Part shown: piece after piece, positions 22,208-35,642 of the stretch | Numbering within the stretch: the first letter of the stretch is position 1 | Layout: each line of letters begins with the position of its first letter | Assembly: GCA_022496805.1 (NCBI GenBank) | Contig: CM040101.1 | Location: 8,000,501-8,064,500 of the forward strand | Direction: 5' to 3' | Length of the DNA stretch: 64,000 bases | Origin: Pohlia nutans | Taxonomy: Eukaryota > Streptophyta > Bryopsida > Bryales > Mniaceae | The notes under the pieces: model-generated | Databases searched by the model: none | Told to the model about the DNA's origin: nothing | The model's input: the letters and a program-made list of their open reading frames with translations, nothing else | Translations under genes and position numbers: made by a program

Positions 22208-25200
22208 TCAAGTATGTACCTTGTACTGTAGTGCTGGTGCAGGTAAGCCGAGGACCACTCGGTATGTCATTGCTGGTGGCACAGTAAGTTGTCCTTTCAT
22301 TTTTGGCTTCGCATTCTGCACAAAATTCTCCTTGGCCTGGAAAGGTATTAAACTTTGGAGCGGCGGCCCAAATTTGCGCTTTGGTTGGCGATTGGCTTCA
22401 TTGCTTTCGTCTAACTGAAGAACGACTGCTGTCACCTGTGCATCAAAGTTAACCAAGAATTTGTTAAGTTTTCGGACAAGCACACAATCCGTGATCAAAA
22501 GCTAGAATACTTTAGTAATCCCACTTTTGAAATTGAGGGTCTGACAAATACCTGACAATCTGGACCCTCAGTCTCAATGCAATCCCCGTTCTGAGCTCTA
22601 GACTGTGACTGGGAGCTCGGCCAAGGCCTGAAAGCACCCTCCATGCATGAATGCTGCATCACAAAAGTTACATAGAATAAGGCATATGAATGAAAAAATA
22701 AAAATGAAAATAAAAAATCAAACAAACAAACAAGATGAAACATAACATTACGTAGCCTGTTCTTTACAAATTCACTAATCAAAAACCACATGGAAATGTC
22801 ACATTGAATGAGTTATGGAGAAACAAGATAACGTGAAAATCATGAGACATTCAACATGACATGTCCATGTTATCTCTAACGGGGTGTTTTACTAGAGAAA
22901 ATTTCTGACAATAAAGGCAACTGTACCTGGAGCCAAAAGAAAAACCCTCGCAGTAGAGCTAACTTTTCTGGAGGGCTTTCTGCCTCTTCCAACTTGGCAG
23001 CGAAGTCTGCAAGTCACACATACATATTCCAACAAAATTAGCTTAAGAAGCCAGGTACACAGTGAACTGAGATTTAGACATAGAATGCGAAAAAACACAG
23101 CCATCTCCAGGAAAAAATTTAAAAATATATATTTACAAGGTCTGATTTACCTTGGTGATGGTCCAGGTAAGATTGGCCTTCGCACTCTGTAACAACGTCA
23201 ACAACGCGGCCACGCATATGACGAAGTTTTTGAACAGGTTTGCGGCATCTAACAGAATAATCCAATGCTTCCAGCTCCTTGGCATCGAAGGTTTGTGCTA
23301 GTGCAGATTTCAGTTTCATGCGATAATCTGTCCCTTGAGGGTCACTTGGGCATTCCTGCATAATCATACACTTCTCTTTCACTAAAAATACTCAAAATGA
23401 AGACAAAACCAGTTGCATCAAAACAAAAAGACAAAGCAGCATATACTCCACAACCTTATGATTCAGTGAATAACAGTTGCTTCTAATCATGGTGTATTTC
23501 TCACACAATTGACACGAACAGTCTTGGTGACTACACAAGTGTCTTAACAACATCACTGTGGATCTTCCAAGGAAGTCTCTGCTCACCATTGAAGCACTGC
23601 TTACACCATTGAGAGCACTAGCTTCAACGCCCTTGCTGAAGGTCCCCGGCTCTAGTTTACATTTGACTTCAGAGAAGGGAGTTGGCACTGAGGATTTTGA
23701 AGACAAAAACTCGTGTAAAAGAGCAAGTCGCTGATCACCATCAAGTTTCCTTCTCGCCACGGCCGAATTTTCTGATCCACTAAAGTTACTACCATCGTCG
23801 TATTCCACAAACTCCCTTTTAATTCTCACTCCATTGTCCTCGTTACTACCTGATGCATCATCCTCAGTGCATTTCTCTTTGGTCTTCAATTTCTGCGTTA
23901 GTCTCCCACTAGAAGACTTCACTGTTTCCTTCTGTCCAGTGGACTTCAATCTGGAAAGAATGCTATCTACATCTGGGCATCTAGTTCTGCCGAGTTGGCT
24001 CCTTTTTGCAGGAAAAGGAGCTCGCGTTGCAACTCTCTTCCGTTTCTGAGACTGATATCCAACACGCAATAAAAGAGTGTCAGGGGAGCAACTGAAAAAA
24101 TGGCTACAGACCAAGTTACTAGGAAAGAAAAAGAGGGGATAAGAAAAAAAAACAAAGGAAAAAAACTAAAACCTCTGCAGTAGCAGGTGCCGGAAATGAC
24201 ATGCACACCTCAACGAATTTCCTGACAAACTTCATGTCCAAGATTCCTTGATGAAGTTGGGTAGACGTTTCCTCATTCAAAGTGAATTCCTCGGCGCTGT
24301 CGCTTGACAATGATGCACCATCACCAGATTCAGTACTCTCGGACATATCCTTGCATTTAAACCGTCCACCATTGATCCAATCCCGGCCTACCTTCCGCTG
24401 CGCAATTTCTTCAGGTGATTCACCCGTTTCTAAGTGCACAAGGTAATCATGCGCGTTGTCAAATCCCGCAGCACGAGCTGCCCCTATCATTTGACCTGTG
24501 GGAGTTTTTCCACATGCCTTCCGACAAGGCCCACAATTGCAACTGCAAAAGGATCCCAAACACCGCTCCAGTTACACATATATACACACAGCACAATTCT
24601 CAGTCCAACCAACTGTCTGGAGTAAGCTAAAGAGCTATATTGAAACACCTGAACCACTGCTATCAACTAGACCCAAATTTTAAAACTGGCTTCAGGAGAT
24701 GCAAGATTGTATGCGACCTTGAACAATCTTCTTACATGCCACTCCCAACCGCTGTGACAGAAGATACTTAATCCCAACTAACCAATTCAATAGATCATAA
24801 TGTGAAAAATCAATAATTCAGCTGGGCCCAAATGTTATCACCTGAGAACATCGCATGTGTTGGCTGAAAAAAAAGCCATGAAGTTAAGAAGGGGTTTAGA
24901 AAGCTGAAATGCTCTGCTCTGCATTAGCTTTGAATACTCACCAATTCTCACAACCAGGTCCGCAACCGTTCCGGCACTTAGGGCAAAGCCATTTCACACC
25001 TTCACAAAGCTCCTCACGAATGTTTTCTCCCATGCGGTTCATAAGACACGGACCACAGTAGTTTATAGTACATTCTCGGCACTTGACATGATGCTCCACC
25101 GTTTTCTGACGACACCAATGACACGTTTTACCCAAAGCTGAGTCGTAAAGACGGCCACCCTGCACACGCCTGCCTGGATTGGTGTTCCGAGGCTTGATTT

Positions 25201-26365
25201 CTTTCTGGCTTTGATTTCTTTCTTTGCCCCCAACCTCTTCAGAATCTGTGACGGCCTGTGTGGGCTCGTCATCCTCCGAGCCTGTCGATCAGTGATTTTT
25301 TTTTTGTCAAGAGACAGTTTAGCATTTTTTGCTACTTTTCCATGGCTCGAAGAGCAATCTTTAATAGGTAATATCAGGGTACTACACATGTGCTACCTAG
25401 GTGCAATACCTGGGTGATACCTAGGTTAACCCCTAAGCGTCGAAAACGCCCAATATGGCCATCTGCATCACTGAACTTTGCAACGGTGGCATTTTTTCAT
25501 TCTGCCTCGGTTTTCTGATTGCAATACATCGTTTTAAAGCTATTGTTCTACACTACAATAACAACAGTGTCGATCGTGTCAAACTGAAGTCATTTTCACA
25601 CGAAAAGATGCTTTCCAGCCGGGGGTCCAATTTTCCTACACTACAGGAAATACACAGTAGACGCTTCAGAGACTACACATCTTGACTCCATGTAGAAAAT
25701 CTGGCTATTATTTCAAATATCCTTTGTATCAATTAGCCAGCCCAAATTTTGTGTAGCAATTGGGCTAGAATTAGCAACAAAAAAAATCACTAATACTCAC
25801 TCTCTGGAGCTCGATGCAGCGCATAATCCAGCAACTCTTCCCTCGCTGAGTTTCTGAAGCTCTCCGCATTCTCCTTTAATTGCTCGAGCTCAGGAAATGG
25901 TGTCAGAGGCTCACTCTTCACATTGGACGGTCTCTCCTCAATCATGTGCAAGGCAGTCATCAACTTCATATCCGGTGCCAATGCAGCTTCAGGAGGGTGA
26001 ACTACTTCCGTGGGACACAACATGTCCAGAGCAGTTATCAACTTCTCCGGGGCCTCAACCGCTAATTCTGGCTTCACAACAGCATTATTATTACCGATCA
26101 TGAGCAAGGCCGTCATCAAGCCTGGCTGATGATGAGCTGATTCCACGACACTATCGTGGAAGCCACTGTTGTTGTTGTTGTTGTTGTTGTCATTGGTAAC
26201 GCAGGAGCTAGGGCTCAGAAGCTCCCGCTTCACCCGCTGCAACTGCGGTGCCAATCCATGGTACTCCGCAGGCTCCTGTTTCACGCGCAGGCGACATAGC
26301 CCCCCGTCCTTGGACTCCACGGGCTTCGTTACCCTAAAAAGATCCGTGAGCTTACCGATCTCCAT
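22208..26365 (-). CDS. CDCA7-like zf-4CXXC_R1 protein
   Basis: My eight-exon model is 26365-25801, 25281-24942, 24542-24209, 24051-23455, 23355-23151, 23006-22927, 22653-22552 and 22435-22208. It has GT-AG junctions, total length divisible by three, and predicts 816 residues. Exons 2-3 encode a cysteine-rich zinc domain: GKTCHWCRQKTVEHHVKC, NYCGPCLMNRMGENIR, LCPKCRNGCGPGCENC and CNCGPCRKACGKTPTG. This is the R1/CDCA7 domain, which in animals binds DNA and recruits the HELLS remodeler (DDM1 in plants) for DNA methylation upkeep. Exons 4-7 add a second Cys/His cluster (LCSHQDCSCQLC) and the RPWLCY-free C-terminal region typical of plant members (KLALLRGFFFWLQ...GAFRPWP). The N-terminal third is acidic and low in complexity with an Asn run. 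It acts in the nucleus. Intron 1 carries a lone TTAA-CCCC terminus (25426-25445). Confidence 0.85.
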
Positions 26366-27087
26366 GACCTAATGCTCAAACATCGACATTCCCCATTGAT
26401 CGCCCAGACACACACTAAGGGCGAGAATCACGATGCAATCTCGCCATGGCCAACATCGTACAAACATCAAAGGGTTACTCGCTTAAGAAGAATTGAGAAA
26501 GACTCATTGCGCATTACAGCAACATGGATCCCCATTCTTCGTCTAAAATTACAAAATTGGAGCACGTAACGGAATTCGAAGGCAGTGTGAGGGAGGTAAG
26601 GTAATGGTGATGTGAGTAGAAAAAGGTGCAAAACCCAACTGCCAAACTGGTGATGAAACTGTCGAGCGGGGAATTGGAGCAAGGCGGAAGAGAATTGGGT
26701 GAGGGTGGGATCGACAGGAGGGAACGGCAGGGGGGAAGAGACGAGTACCGGTAGAAGAGAGGAGAGTAGTGATATCAGTAGTAGTAGTAGGGGGGGCAGT
26801 GCTGTAGTGAGTTGGAAACTGAGCCGTTGGGCTAGTAAGTAGTGAGTTTAGTTATTATTATGAGGATGCTAAAGGTGGCGGCGACGACCCACTTGCCCAT
26901 TTATGATCGCCAGGCGGCTGCTGCTGGTTTAGTGGACTGTCTCGGCGTTTAAGGTGGGAGTCCCTATTTAGTGAGGGCATGCCAAGTGTGTCAGAAATTT
27001 TTGAGGGAAAAGATAACTCTAATTAGTGGAGTCATACGTAGCATTATAGAGCTATGGGAGCCAACACCCTTTTGCAATGGGACTATA
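26366..27087 (-). promoter_or_regulatory. 5' leader and promoter side of the CDCA7-like gene
   Basis: Non-coding sequence upstream of the ATG at 26365. It includes a GT/AG-rich stretch with AGT triplets near 26.78 kb. No specific box can be called with confidence. Confidence 0.35.
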
Positions 27088-27381
27088 AGGTCGAGGCACC
27101 TAAAACCGATCACTTAAGCTATCTACACTATTTTTGGACCAGCCATTAATAGGGTGATATTTTTCCTGGGTTGGAAGTTAGTTTTCGCGGAGAATGCAAA
27201 TTTTTCCATGAATTATTTCCCAATATTGAAATTTGTACAATTTTTCAAAGTGAAAAGTACTTCAGAACCCAAAGCCGATCACATGCTCTAATGTACAAAT
27301 GAGGTACATCTTCCCTTTCAAAATCTAGAAATTAGGCCTGATCGGTTTTAGGTACCTGGTCGGCTTTAGGTGCCTCGACCT
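27088..27381. mobile_element. TA-flanked inverted-repeat MITE
   Basis: The terminal inverted repeat AGGTCGAGGCACCTAAAACC occurs at 27088 and, inverted with one change, at the 27381 end. TA stands on both sides (27086-27087 and 27382-27383). A second inverted GATCGGTTTTAGGTACC block lies inside the right end. The 294 bp size and TA target suggest a Tc1/mariner-type MITE; no ORF is present. Confidence 0.7.
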
Positions 27382-27469
27382 TAGTCTAGTTACAATTAGA
27401 AATTAAGTTTCTGATTGTGGCAATAGAGTTAACCGAAAAGAAGGCCATGGAACATGCCTTTTCAACCTT

Positions 27470-27745
27470 CTTTCAAGCGCTCTTTTGAGCTCCCTTGAGC
27501 TATGTTTGGGTTGAATAGTGTCGTGTCATAACTTGTCCCCTTGTGGGCCATGGGCTTGGAGCTTTGGTAGGAGGTGTGGAAGTCATTGCGAGGTGTGGAG
27601 AATAATGACAGTGGCTTGTTTTAGATTGTCTCCCAACTCACCTTGAACTAGTTTTCGGTCTATTTATATTTCAATATGAGTTCAAGAGGAGTTCAAGAGG
27701 AATTTGCTAAAACTTTCCTCTTTGAGCTGACTTTTCGGTTAACTC
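27470..27745 (-). repeat. Fragment of dispersed repeat family F
   Basis: This is the reverse-complement match of 19240-19510, sharing stretches such as 'gtgtggagaataatgacagtggctt' and 'ctatttatatttcaatatgagttcaagagg' (compare the inverse in the other copy). No termini are visible. The bases around it (27382-28034) hold nothing else that I recognise. Confidence 0.65.
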
Positions 27746-28034
27746 TAATGACACGGTTGTCCCAAAATTCAAATGGCATTGATTTCCTACATTACTTAGA
27801 AAATAAAATCTAAATGAAGATTCTCTTTCGATCTAGTTTTCGAATGGGTGCTCTATTGCACTTCTTTATTATGCTATGTCTCCTTTTTTTCGATAAAATC
27901 CATAATTTCCATGAAATTTTTAAGTAGTATGCCTTAAGAAACACAAAATCGACTATGAACATCCTGAACATGCTCTGTAATCATTCGAAAGCAACATGTA
28001 GTTGATAAAGAAGTTACCTTACGAGTAATCCTTA

Positions 28035-28471
28035 GAGCATCTCCAGCACTTAGAGAGTCCGAGCATGCGCTTCTTTTAATTGGCAAGGACATAAAGTAGA
28101 ACATGGTGCCGTGCATATTGACAGAGTCCACCAGCGATATAGCTGCGCGCTTTACTGCCATGAATTGGAGTCCTGATAGTATGGATCAAAGGACAGTGCC
28201 TTCCCTGAAGGTACAACGGGTTGGTCAGCCATTCGGCTTAGGTGGGAGTGAGAAAAGCTCCAAATCCTTGACCACGACATGACAAAAATAACTCAAAAAA
28301 TGAGGGTCGGAACATAAGAGAACGGTTGTGATGATGGAGAGTCAAGCGCCAAACTTGGGGAGGCCACAAGGTGGCAAACCCGTGACCGGTCCCCGTTGGC
28401 TCAACATTCACCTATTCGGCCCATAAAAAACACAGCGAGGGCCTTGAATACCCTCCGCATTGGAGATGCTC
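28035..28471. mobile_element. PIF/Harbinger-type (Tourist-like) MITE
   Basis: The ends are GAGCATCTCCAGCACT at the left, after TTA (28032-28034), and the inverse GCATTGGAGATGCTC at the right, followed by TTG. The GAGCATC end is shared with the large Harbinger element at 29779 and the MITE at 48612. It is 437 bp with no transposase. Confidence 0.7.
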
Positions 28472-29109
28472 TTGATAGATGCAAATAGCTTCAAAAGCTT
28501 TTAATTTTTTTTGGGAGAATTTTGCTCATAACTTCTACTCCGGTAAACCAATGGGGTTTTTTAAATCCCAAGAGGAGCATATTTAATGGATCTATACTTC
28601 AATTTATAATAGAACTAAAGTAAATTTAAAATATAATCATACCTAAAATGGAATTTAAAACATATTTAGGATGTGGGAATCAAGAAAACCATGTTCATTA
28701 AAGATTAAATCGCCCTGTTTACATGCATTGGTGAAGAGTAAATTTCCAGCAGCACCCAAAATGCGTTGGAACAGCTTCTTGCATGCGTCAGGTTAAAAAA
28801 TAAAAAAATTCCAAGAGCACACTGTAGCTACCAAAAACTTACATGACGAACGTAGATTCTTTGCCACATTTGCATTGGGTGACTGGTGTGAATGGGCCAT
28901 GAGCAGTACGGTGACTTTGTCCATAACTAATTTTCATTTGTGTTGGATTCAATTCAGTTCTATTTGTGTAAAAAGAAAGGGAAAAAAATATAGCACTGTA
29001 GCAAGCTGTTACAGACGGGACAAAGGAGAACAGAATTGAATTCATCAGTCATCACACCTAAATTAGAAACCACGTTAATCTTGGAGGGAAATCCCTCACT
29101 CTTGATCCT

Positions 29110-29690
29110 CTAAGACAGCCAATTTTTTTTTGTTTTTCCTTTCGTAGAGCGACACGTACCCTGGAATGTACTTCATAGCCACGCAGGGAAAAAATGGATA
29201 GAATCATCCGTATGCATGTGTTCATCCATAAATTTATTTATTACAAAGCACTTTCATCCAAACAGTAGTAATTTTAGATTTTTTGGGAGAGGGCTTTGAC
29301 GATTTTGTTCACTTTTTTGCCCACTTTTTGTAGTGTAAAAGTAGCCACTCCCAAAATCAGGTAAGATTTGGGCAAAAATATGCCCAATTTTTTTTTGGCT
29401 ATTCTAAGATATTAGAAGGAGCAAATAAAAAGATTTGGATACATTTCACGAGAATCTTACTTAATTTTGGGAGGGGCTACCTTTACACTAAAGAAATGGG
29501 TGAAAAATGTGAAGGCCCTCTCCAAAAATACTAAAGTCATCAATATTTGGATGAACATTCTTTATAATAAATAATTTTACAAGTGAACATGCATATATGG
29601 ATTATTCTATTCATTTTTTCCTTACATTCTACGGTGCATATCATTTGACCAACCACTGAAAAACATAAATAAATAAATAATTAATTAATT
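29110..29690. repeat. Foldback repeat with ~270 bp arms
   Basis: The left arm (about 29120-29400) pairs with 29440-29690 in inverse order. Shared blocks include 'ttcatccataaatt' against 'aataaataatttta', and 'cccactttttgtagtgtaaaagtagcc' against the inverse near 29470. A further left-arm copy, direct, lies at about 42560-42830, on the far side of the Harbinger element. No ORF is seen. Confidence 0.6.
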
Positions 29691-30059
29691 AAAAAAAATA
29701 GGCTGCTCACATGTGCACTAAAAATAATGAACAATGCCTCTAGTGTCTCCAAAATCAGAAAGATGTATATACATGTTAGAGCATCCTCACCGTTCCGCGC
29801 CAAAGGGGGCCGCGATACCCTTTGGCGGGCCCGGGCTCCAAAAGCTCCCTCACCGGCGCGCGCTCAACGGCTCGCTTGGCCGCGGGCTCGTCAAATTTCT
29901 GGTCTGTCTCGCCATTCTCCAGAGTACCACAGTTTTTTCAGCGCGCCCTTTTGACGGAAAATTGTGTGGCAGATTGTGTGCTATTTGCGATTGTGGATTG
30001 GATTTGGGTGTTTTTGGCTATGACATGGCGTGGACGTGGGTTGGCCATCTCAAACGTCC

Positions 30060-30680
30060 ATATGTTTTGAATCAACATTGAGACAATGTTGTGTCAACTA
30101 GTCTGACACAATCTAAGAGTCCAACATTGACTCAATAATGATACAATGCACATTGACACAACATTGCACCAAAAGCCTTGTTTCAATATCACTTCCATGA
30201 CGCTATGTAATTATTGGATCAAAAAGTGGTCATTGTTGGAACATGCAATGTGAACAACATTGTAACAAAATTTGGATGGAATTTGTTGAGACATTGCTTC
30301 ACCATATACATATGCATACATTATTTGTACATCATTGAGCCATTATTTGTACACCATTGAGCCATTATTTGCACATCATTGGCTCAGCATTGAACCATTA
30401 TTTATACATCGTTGACTCAACATTAACACATCATTTGCACATCATTGCCTCAACATTGAGCCAATGTTGAAAATATGATCGTCAAGTTGGCCGATATTGT
30501 GCCAACAAGGTTACATTGTTGTGGTGTTGATGGCTCACAATTGTATCAACATCTATATAAATTGTGTCAACATTGCGTCAACATTGGGTCAACATTGACT
30601 TAACATTGTGTCAACATCTATACAAAATTGGCAAATTTTGCAACATTGAACCAACAATTCAACACATCATTTTCCTACTA
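30060..30680 (+). repeat. Degenerate CAACATTG-rich short tandem repeat (left subterminal)
   Basis: Irregular units of about 10-25 bp built on 'tcaacattg' and 'acatcattg' fill the region just inside the left end of the Harbinger element. A matching tract lies before its Myb-like gene (37490-38327). It may be expanded subterminal sequence, and I see no coding capacity. Confidence 0.6.
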
Positions 30681-31759
30681 ACTTCTTAGCTTTGTCAAGC
30701 TAATGCCATGGAGTCCAAAGACAGCTTTATATTTTGTCAAATGGTCATACTATTAAATAATCAAATGCTCAAATGTATTTTACAATTCAAGTTCTTACAC
30801 ATACTGATCATTTTCTATTGGATTTAAATCTAGATATAAGTCAAAGTTTAAAAAAAGACAAATGAAACCTTTAAGCACCTAATCACTTCAGTATGTCATA
30901 CTACAAATTTTGAAAATTTTGAATGTACAGGTTGGCTTAGTTTAGCCTACCAACAACAAAGCTGAGAGATTTTCATCTACCTAACCAATAACTACCTAAT
31001 TGTACATAGGACAATCCACTTTGATCATAACTATGAAGCAAAAAATGATTGTACCCAAAGAATGAATGTAAGAATGACGCCCGCAAGAACATAGCGCTAA
31101 ATAGTACACCAATCGCATCAACCTTTCTTGTCCTTATACCTTCTTCTTTTTCCATCCCTCCAAAACTTTGTTTCTTGGAAGACCAATCCACATGCCTGTG
31201 ATTGAGGCACATGTACAATCCCTCAGTATGTGCAAACAAACAAAAAATCAAGGCTTCTCAAGTCTTCTAACCCATTCACACTGTATTTGGAAAAAAACAC
31301 TACAACTTAAAGGATCGAAACAAGCAACTGCATTTTTCAACAAAATTATATATGCACCACTACTATGCTACTAAATTAGATTCCAGACATATGCCATAGC
31401 TTCGCAAAGAGAATAAAGTAAAAAGTGAAACATTCTAGTTTTGTGTCGTACCGAGAGATATCAAATCAAGAACTTCCTACTTAAGTAAAAGACCACCAAC
31501 TTCCTTAATATCAATAATCTTTGCTAGTACAAAGCATTAAGTTAATTTCAGTAGAATTCGAATGTTTATTTATTTTATTAATTTTTTGTTGAATTAAGTC
31601 TTATGCCATCGGTCCAAAAAACTCACGGGAAGGATCTATACATAATATGCGCTACGTTATGCTGATCACAACTAAATACCCATTGAGCCTTGAATCTATG
31701 CAACAGTATCCAATTCTCTGCTGAATATGCTCTCAAGAAGCACAAATAGAAAACAAAAT

Positions 31760-34103
31760 ATGAAGGCTCTTGTTTTAAGAAGCAGCAACATGCTTCTTTT
31801 TCACTGAAAAAATTATATTGATCATAAATGAGATTTTCTAAAGACAACCATAAAAATTATAACAAATTGAGTTACTAATTGGTGCAGACATCAAGATTAT
31901 CGAAAGATGTGTGATTAACAAATGCGATACTGTCATCATGGCATCAATTCAAACAGTGTGGTAATTACTATTGCTCTTAGTCACGTGATGCCTTTGAGGT
32001 TTGAAACAAACGTTTGTACCTGTTGATGGAAACCAGTGCCTTCTCACCACCAATAGTTACAAGGGAATTTGCAGCAGCATATGTGGTTGCCAAATGAGCC
32101 ATCTGAAATTTCATGAAATTACACACACAATGATTGTAAAGCACCAATAGAGAACCATCTGTAAAGGTTTCTCTCAACAACGTACATACTTATGATCCAA
32201 CCCCAAAACACCTCTTAAGTTGTGTGACATGTACAAACTGGATGTGTGACATGAACTGAATATATCTCCCGCGGGACATTGATTAATGACCAACTCGGGT
32301 GAAATGAGTACGAATCAACAAGATCTTTGTTTCCATATTGGCAGGATAAAAAAAAAAAATGCATAGATAACCTATACCTGTCCAGGTCCGCCACCAAAAC
32401 CGCCACTCCGATCCTACACTCACATTCAAAATGAGCTCTTCAATCAGCAGCAAACAGAAACTAAATATGCTGTGCAGATGTTACCATTAAACTCCACTCA
32501 CCTGGCCAGTTACATTTTTGAAATTTTGATGTTCCTTAAACCCTAAACCACATCAGAGGAATAACGCGAAAAAACAGACCTGACATCTTGACAGAAAATC
32601 GATTGTTCGCTTGTCCCTCCTTATCCCAAAGGGTTGATTGAGCATCGCAAGCGAGTGCAAAATCCAATAGCACAGCCATGGCCGACTGCACCAATCCGCA
32701 ATTCACAATCCATCTTGAGCACATCATGATTTTCCAAAAATTTGAATTTCACACGCCCAAACGCACAAATGACTGCTCTAACAGAAAATCGTAAGAATGT
32801 CCACCTCGCTGCAATTACTACCTGTGATGCAGAGACAACCTAAGCCGCTACAAAGAATAATACTGTAATATGCATATCATCACAAGAGCTCGACAATATT
32901 AACAGAGAAATAAGAACTCAAATCTCCGATGATCAAGCACACAACTAACTTAATCCACAAATGTTTAAAAAAAATTGAATATAGTCATTTAGGTAGAGAA
33001 AAACCGCTAGAATTTCCCCGATTCCTCTGTAAATACGAAACAGAGGATTCTTAAGAAGATTGAACCAAATCAATAGCCAAAAAATAATCAAATAAGAACT
33101 CAAATCTCAAATTGATCAAGCATACAACTAACCTAATCCAAAAACAAATTGACATTTCTTGAATATAGGCAAATTTAGGTCAAGAGAAACCGCTAAAATT
33201 TCGCTATTACTCTGTAAATATGAAACGCAGGATTCTAAAGAAAATTGAACCATATCTTTAGCCAAAAAATAATTAAACAAGAACTCGATTCTCCGATAAT
33301 CAAGAACAGAACTAAAAAATCTTGAAGAAAAGCATTTAGGTCTAGAATTTCGCGATCCCTCTGTAAATATGAAACACAGGATTCTTCAGAGGATTGAACC
33401 ATATCGTCAGCCAAAATTTAATTAACAAGAACTCAACTATCACACAACTAAACTAATCCACAAATATTTGAAAACTCTTGAATAAAGGCATTTAGGTCTA
33501 AAATGTTACAACTACTCTGTCAATATAAAACAGAGGATTCTCATGAAGATTGATCTAGCCAAAAACTATATAAAATTGAGACCACGATCGAGAAGTGCTG
33601 GAAAAATACCTCGAATCAAGAACGCTGTATGATGCACTCAGACCACGGTAAGCTTTCTTGAGGTACTGGACGTGCTCCTCCCTCCAAAGCTCCAGTCTGA
33701 CAAAACAGTAATCAATAAATTGATTATATTCTATCACTGCAAAAATCGAATCAACGCGAAATTCACCGAGTGTTTGCAGAGTGTTCTCGAAAACTGAGAT
33801 TTGCCAATTCAAGGAGAGAAAAAAAGACAGTACAGAAACGAGGTATTGTGGTTGGACGCAGAGGCGAATGCGGACAGCAGAAGCGAAACAGTTTCCTCCA
33901 GTTCCTGCTGTTGCCGCTCCGTCTCGTTGGAGCTTGACGATAATGCACTTGCCGCTTCGGGCGCCATCGCCAAAACCTTGACAACAATAACTTACAATTC
34001 CGCAACGACAAAGGGAAATAACACTCTCATATAGAAGCCCAGACATGCCTATTACCGTGGTACCTATGACCATTGTTTCTTCTTCTGGAGCGTAATCTGC
34101 CAT
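31760..34103 (-). pseudogene. Captured 5' half of protein farnesyltransferase beta subunit gene
   Basis: Exons that read as farnesyltransferase/GGTase beta in order: 33696-33610 (LELWREEHVQYLKKAYRGLS), 32685-32580 (SRPWLCYWILHSLAML ... TIDFLSRCQ), 32413-32378 (DRSGGFGGGPGQ), 32102-32020 (MAHLATTYAAANSLVTIG) and a start at 31803 (SEKEACCCFLKQEPS). All have GT-AG junctions and compatible phases. A likely first exon starts at ATG 34103 (MADYAPEEETM), followed by a Ser/Glu-rich exon whose frame is unsure. After 31760 the match stops. The C-terminal half, with the Asp/Cys/His zinc site and most of the alpha-alpha barrel, is absent, so it cannot be a working enzyme. It lies wholly between the Harbinger termini, so I read it as a captured gene fragment. 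Confidence 0.75.
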
Positions 34104-34981
34104 TACTGTGAGACACACTAATTGTTTTGAATTGGCTACATCTTATTACGTAAGGTGAACATTTTTACGAAATATGTTTATGAAGATTCTACTACATCAA
34201 TAGTACCAATATCTTTGACATTGGTAAAAATATTTGCCTTATGTAAAAAAATTATAGCCTTGAGTAAACAGTTAGTATGTCTCAGAGTAATGGCAACAAT
34301 CGGTGTAGTACTAATTGGATGAAGAGTTGTGAATGAATGAAAATTTTGGTTTGATTTTAACATTTCTACAAAATTGATTTAGCAATTTGACTATTTTCTA
34401 GTTTAGCAATTTTGGTAAATAAAAGCTACCTACAACAATGGTACTTATGACAGAGTAAGTTTTTCAATGAGGTGCTTGTTTTCATAAAATGACATTCAAA
34501 ATTTGAATTTGTCATTTTAAAACCATGAATCTTTGGTCCTGTAACTGGTAACTGTAATTATGGATTAAGTCGAAACACATCAATATTCTCTTACTCAGAC
34601 AGAATAGTACAAACCAATTTCAGATTTTTGCATTTGCTTTGAGAACATCTATCAATTCAATCCATGGCAGTTACAACATTGGTGGGTTCAAACTTTATTG
34701 AATGCGATGCATTCCATGAAATGAGGTTGTAAGCTACTTTGCAGTATCAAAAACGTAATTTGAAAAACATATATTACTGTGGCCTGTTGTCATTACCGTA
34801 CGTCGTGCACAGTACATCAAGACTATTCATTTTTCTGCTGGACTTTTTCACTACACAAAGCTTGGAGTATTTGATGAGAACCACATTGTTACAGTTGATT
34901 CATTCAATTCCATTTCAATACAAAGAAAAGGTTTCCAATAATTAATTTCAATTAGTTTTGCTAATAAAAGAAACAACTCAC

Positions 34982-35108
34982 AGTCTTGGAACGCTTCAGC
35001 AACGACCTGTGTAAAAACACACTGCCGACGCCAGCATTGAGTTGTTTCTTTATCTTTTCAAGTCTCGCCTTCGGATTGTCACCTCCGACCAAAACAAATC
35101 CCACCAAC
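34982..35108 (-). other. Coding-like exon of unknown origin inside the Harbinger element
   Basis: An open stretch reads VLVGGDNPKARLEKIKKQLN and continues NAGVGSVFLHRSLLKRSKT. It ends exactly at a strong GTGAGT donor at 34981. There is no ATG in this frame; it opens after a TAG, so it would be an internal exon or a broken first exon. I do not recognise the family. Another open stretch at 35220-35485 (starting MESNNASLPENSDRPFLDV) lies further upstream on the same strand. Both may be captured host sequence. Confidence 0.4.
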
Positions 35109-35642
35109 CTAACATTTCAACTCCAAACCCTAAAAAATACCTCGCAAAATTTAACACTGTCTGGCAAAAGAGACTAAATTCAACCTTCGGAATGCAAACT
35201 TCGGAATGCAACACACCGCTTATGAAACACTAAAAGCCTCAATAAAACGCATGCATTGAAACCCAATGCAAATGGTTGAATTTGAGCGATGGCAAACCAA
35301 ATTGAGCGATTCGAAGCTCTTGGGAAAGCACCTGTTGCGAGGAATCCTATGAGCACTGCGGTGAGCTGAAGACGAACATCCCTGAGGCAAGATCGGCGAT
35401 CGGGACAAAGCGCAACAACGCACGTCGTAAGAGCCAACGTCGAGGAAGGGTCTGTCAGAGTTTTCGGGGAGAGATGCGTTGTTACTTTCCATTTTTACTT
35501 CCCACGTTCCCTTTGAGTCGCCGAAGTTCCCATGAGGGGAGCGTAAGTGTCCCTTGACGGGCCCATAAAAAATGCAATGAAAAACATATATGTTGTTTTG
35601 GGTCAAAATTGGAGAACAACTATACCTTACCATATGATTTAA

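Noticed and set aside
31760..34103. A functional farnesyltransferase gene
   Set aside because: No exons for the C-terminal half or the zinc ligands follow, and the stretch lies inside transposon termini.
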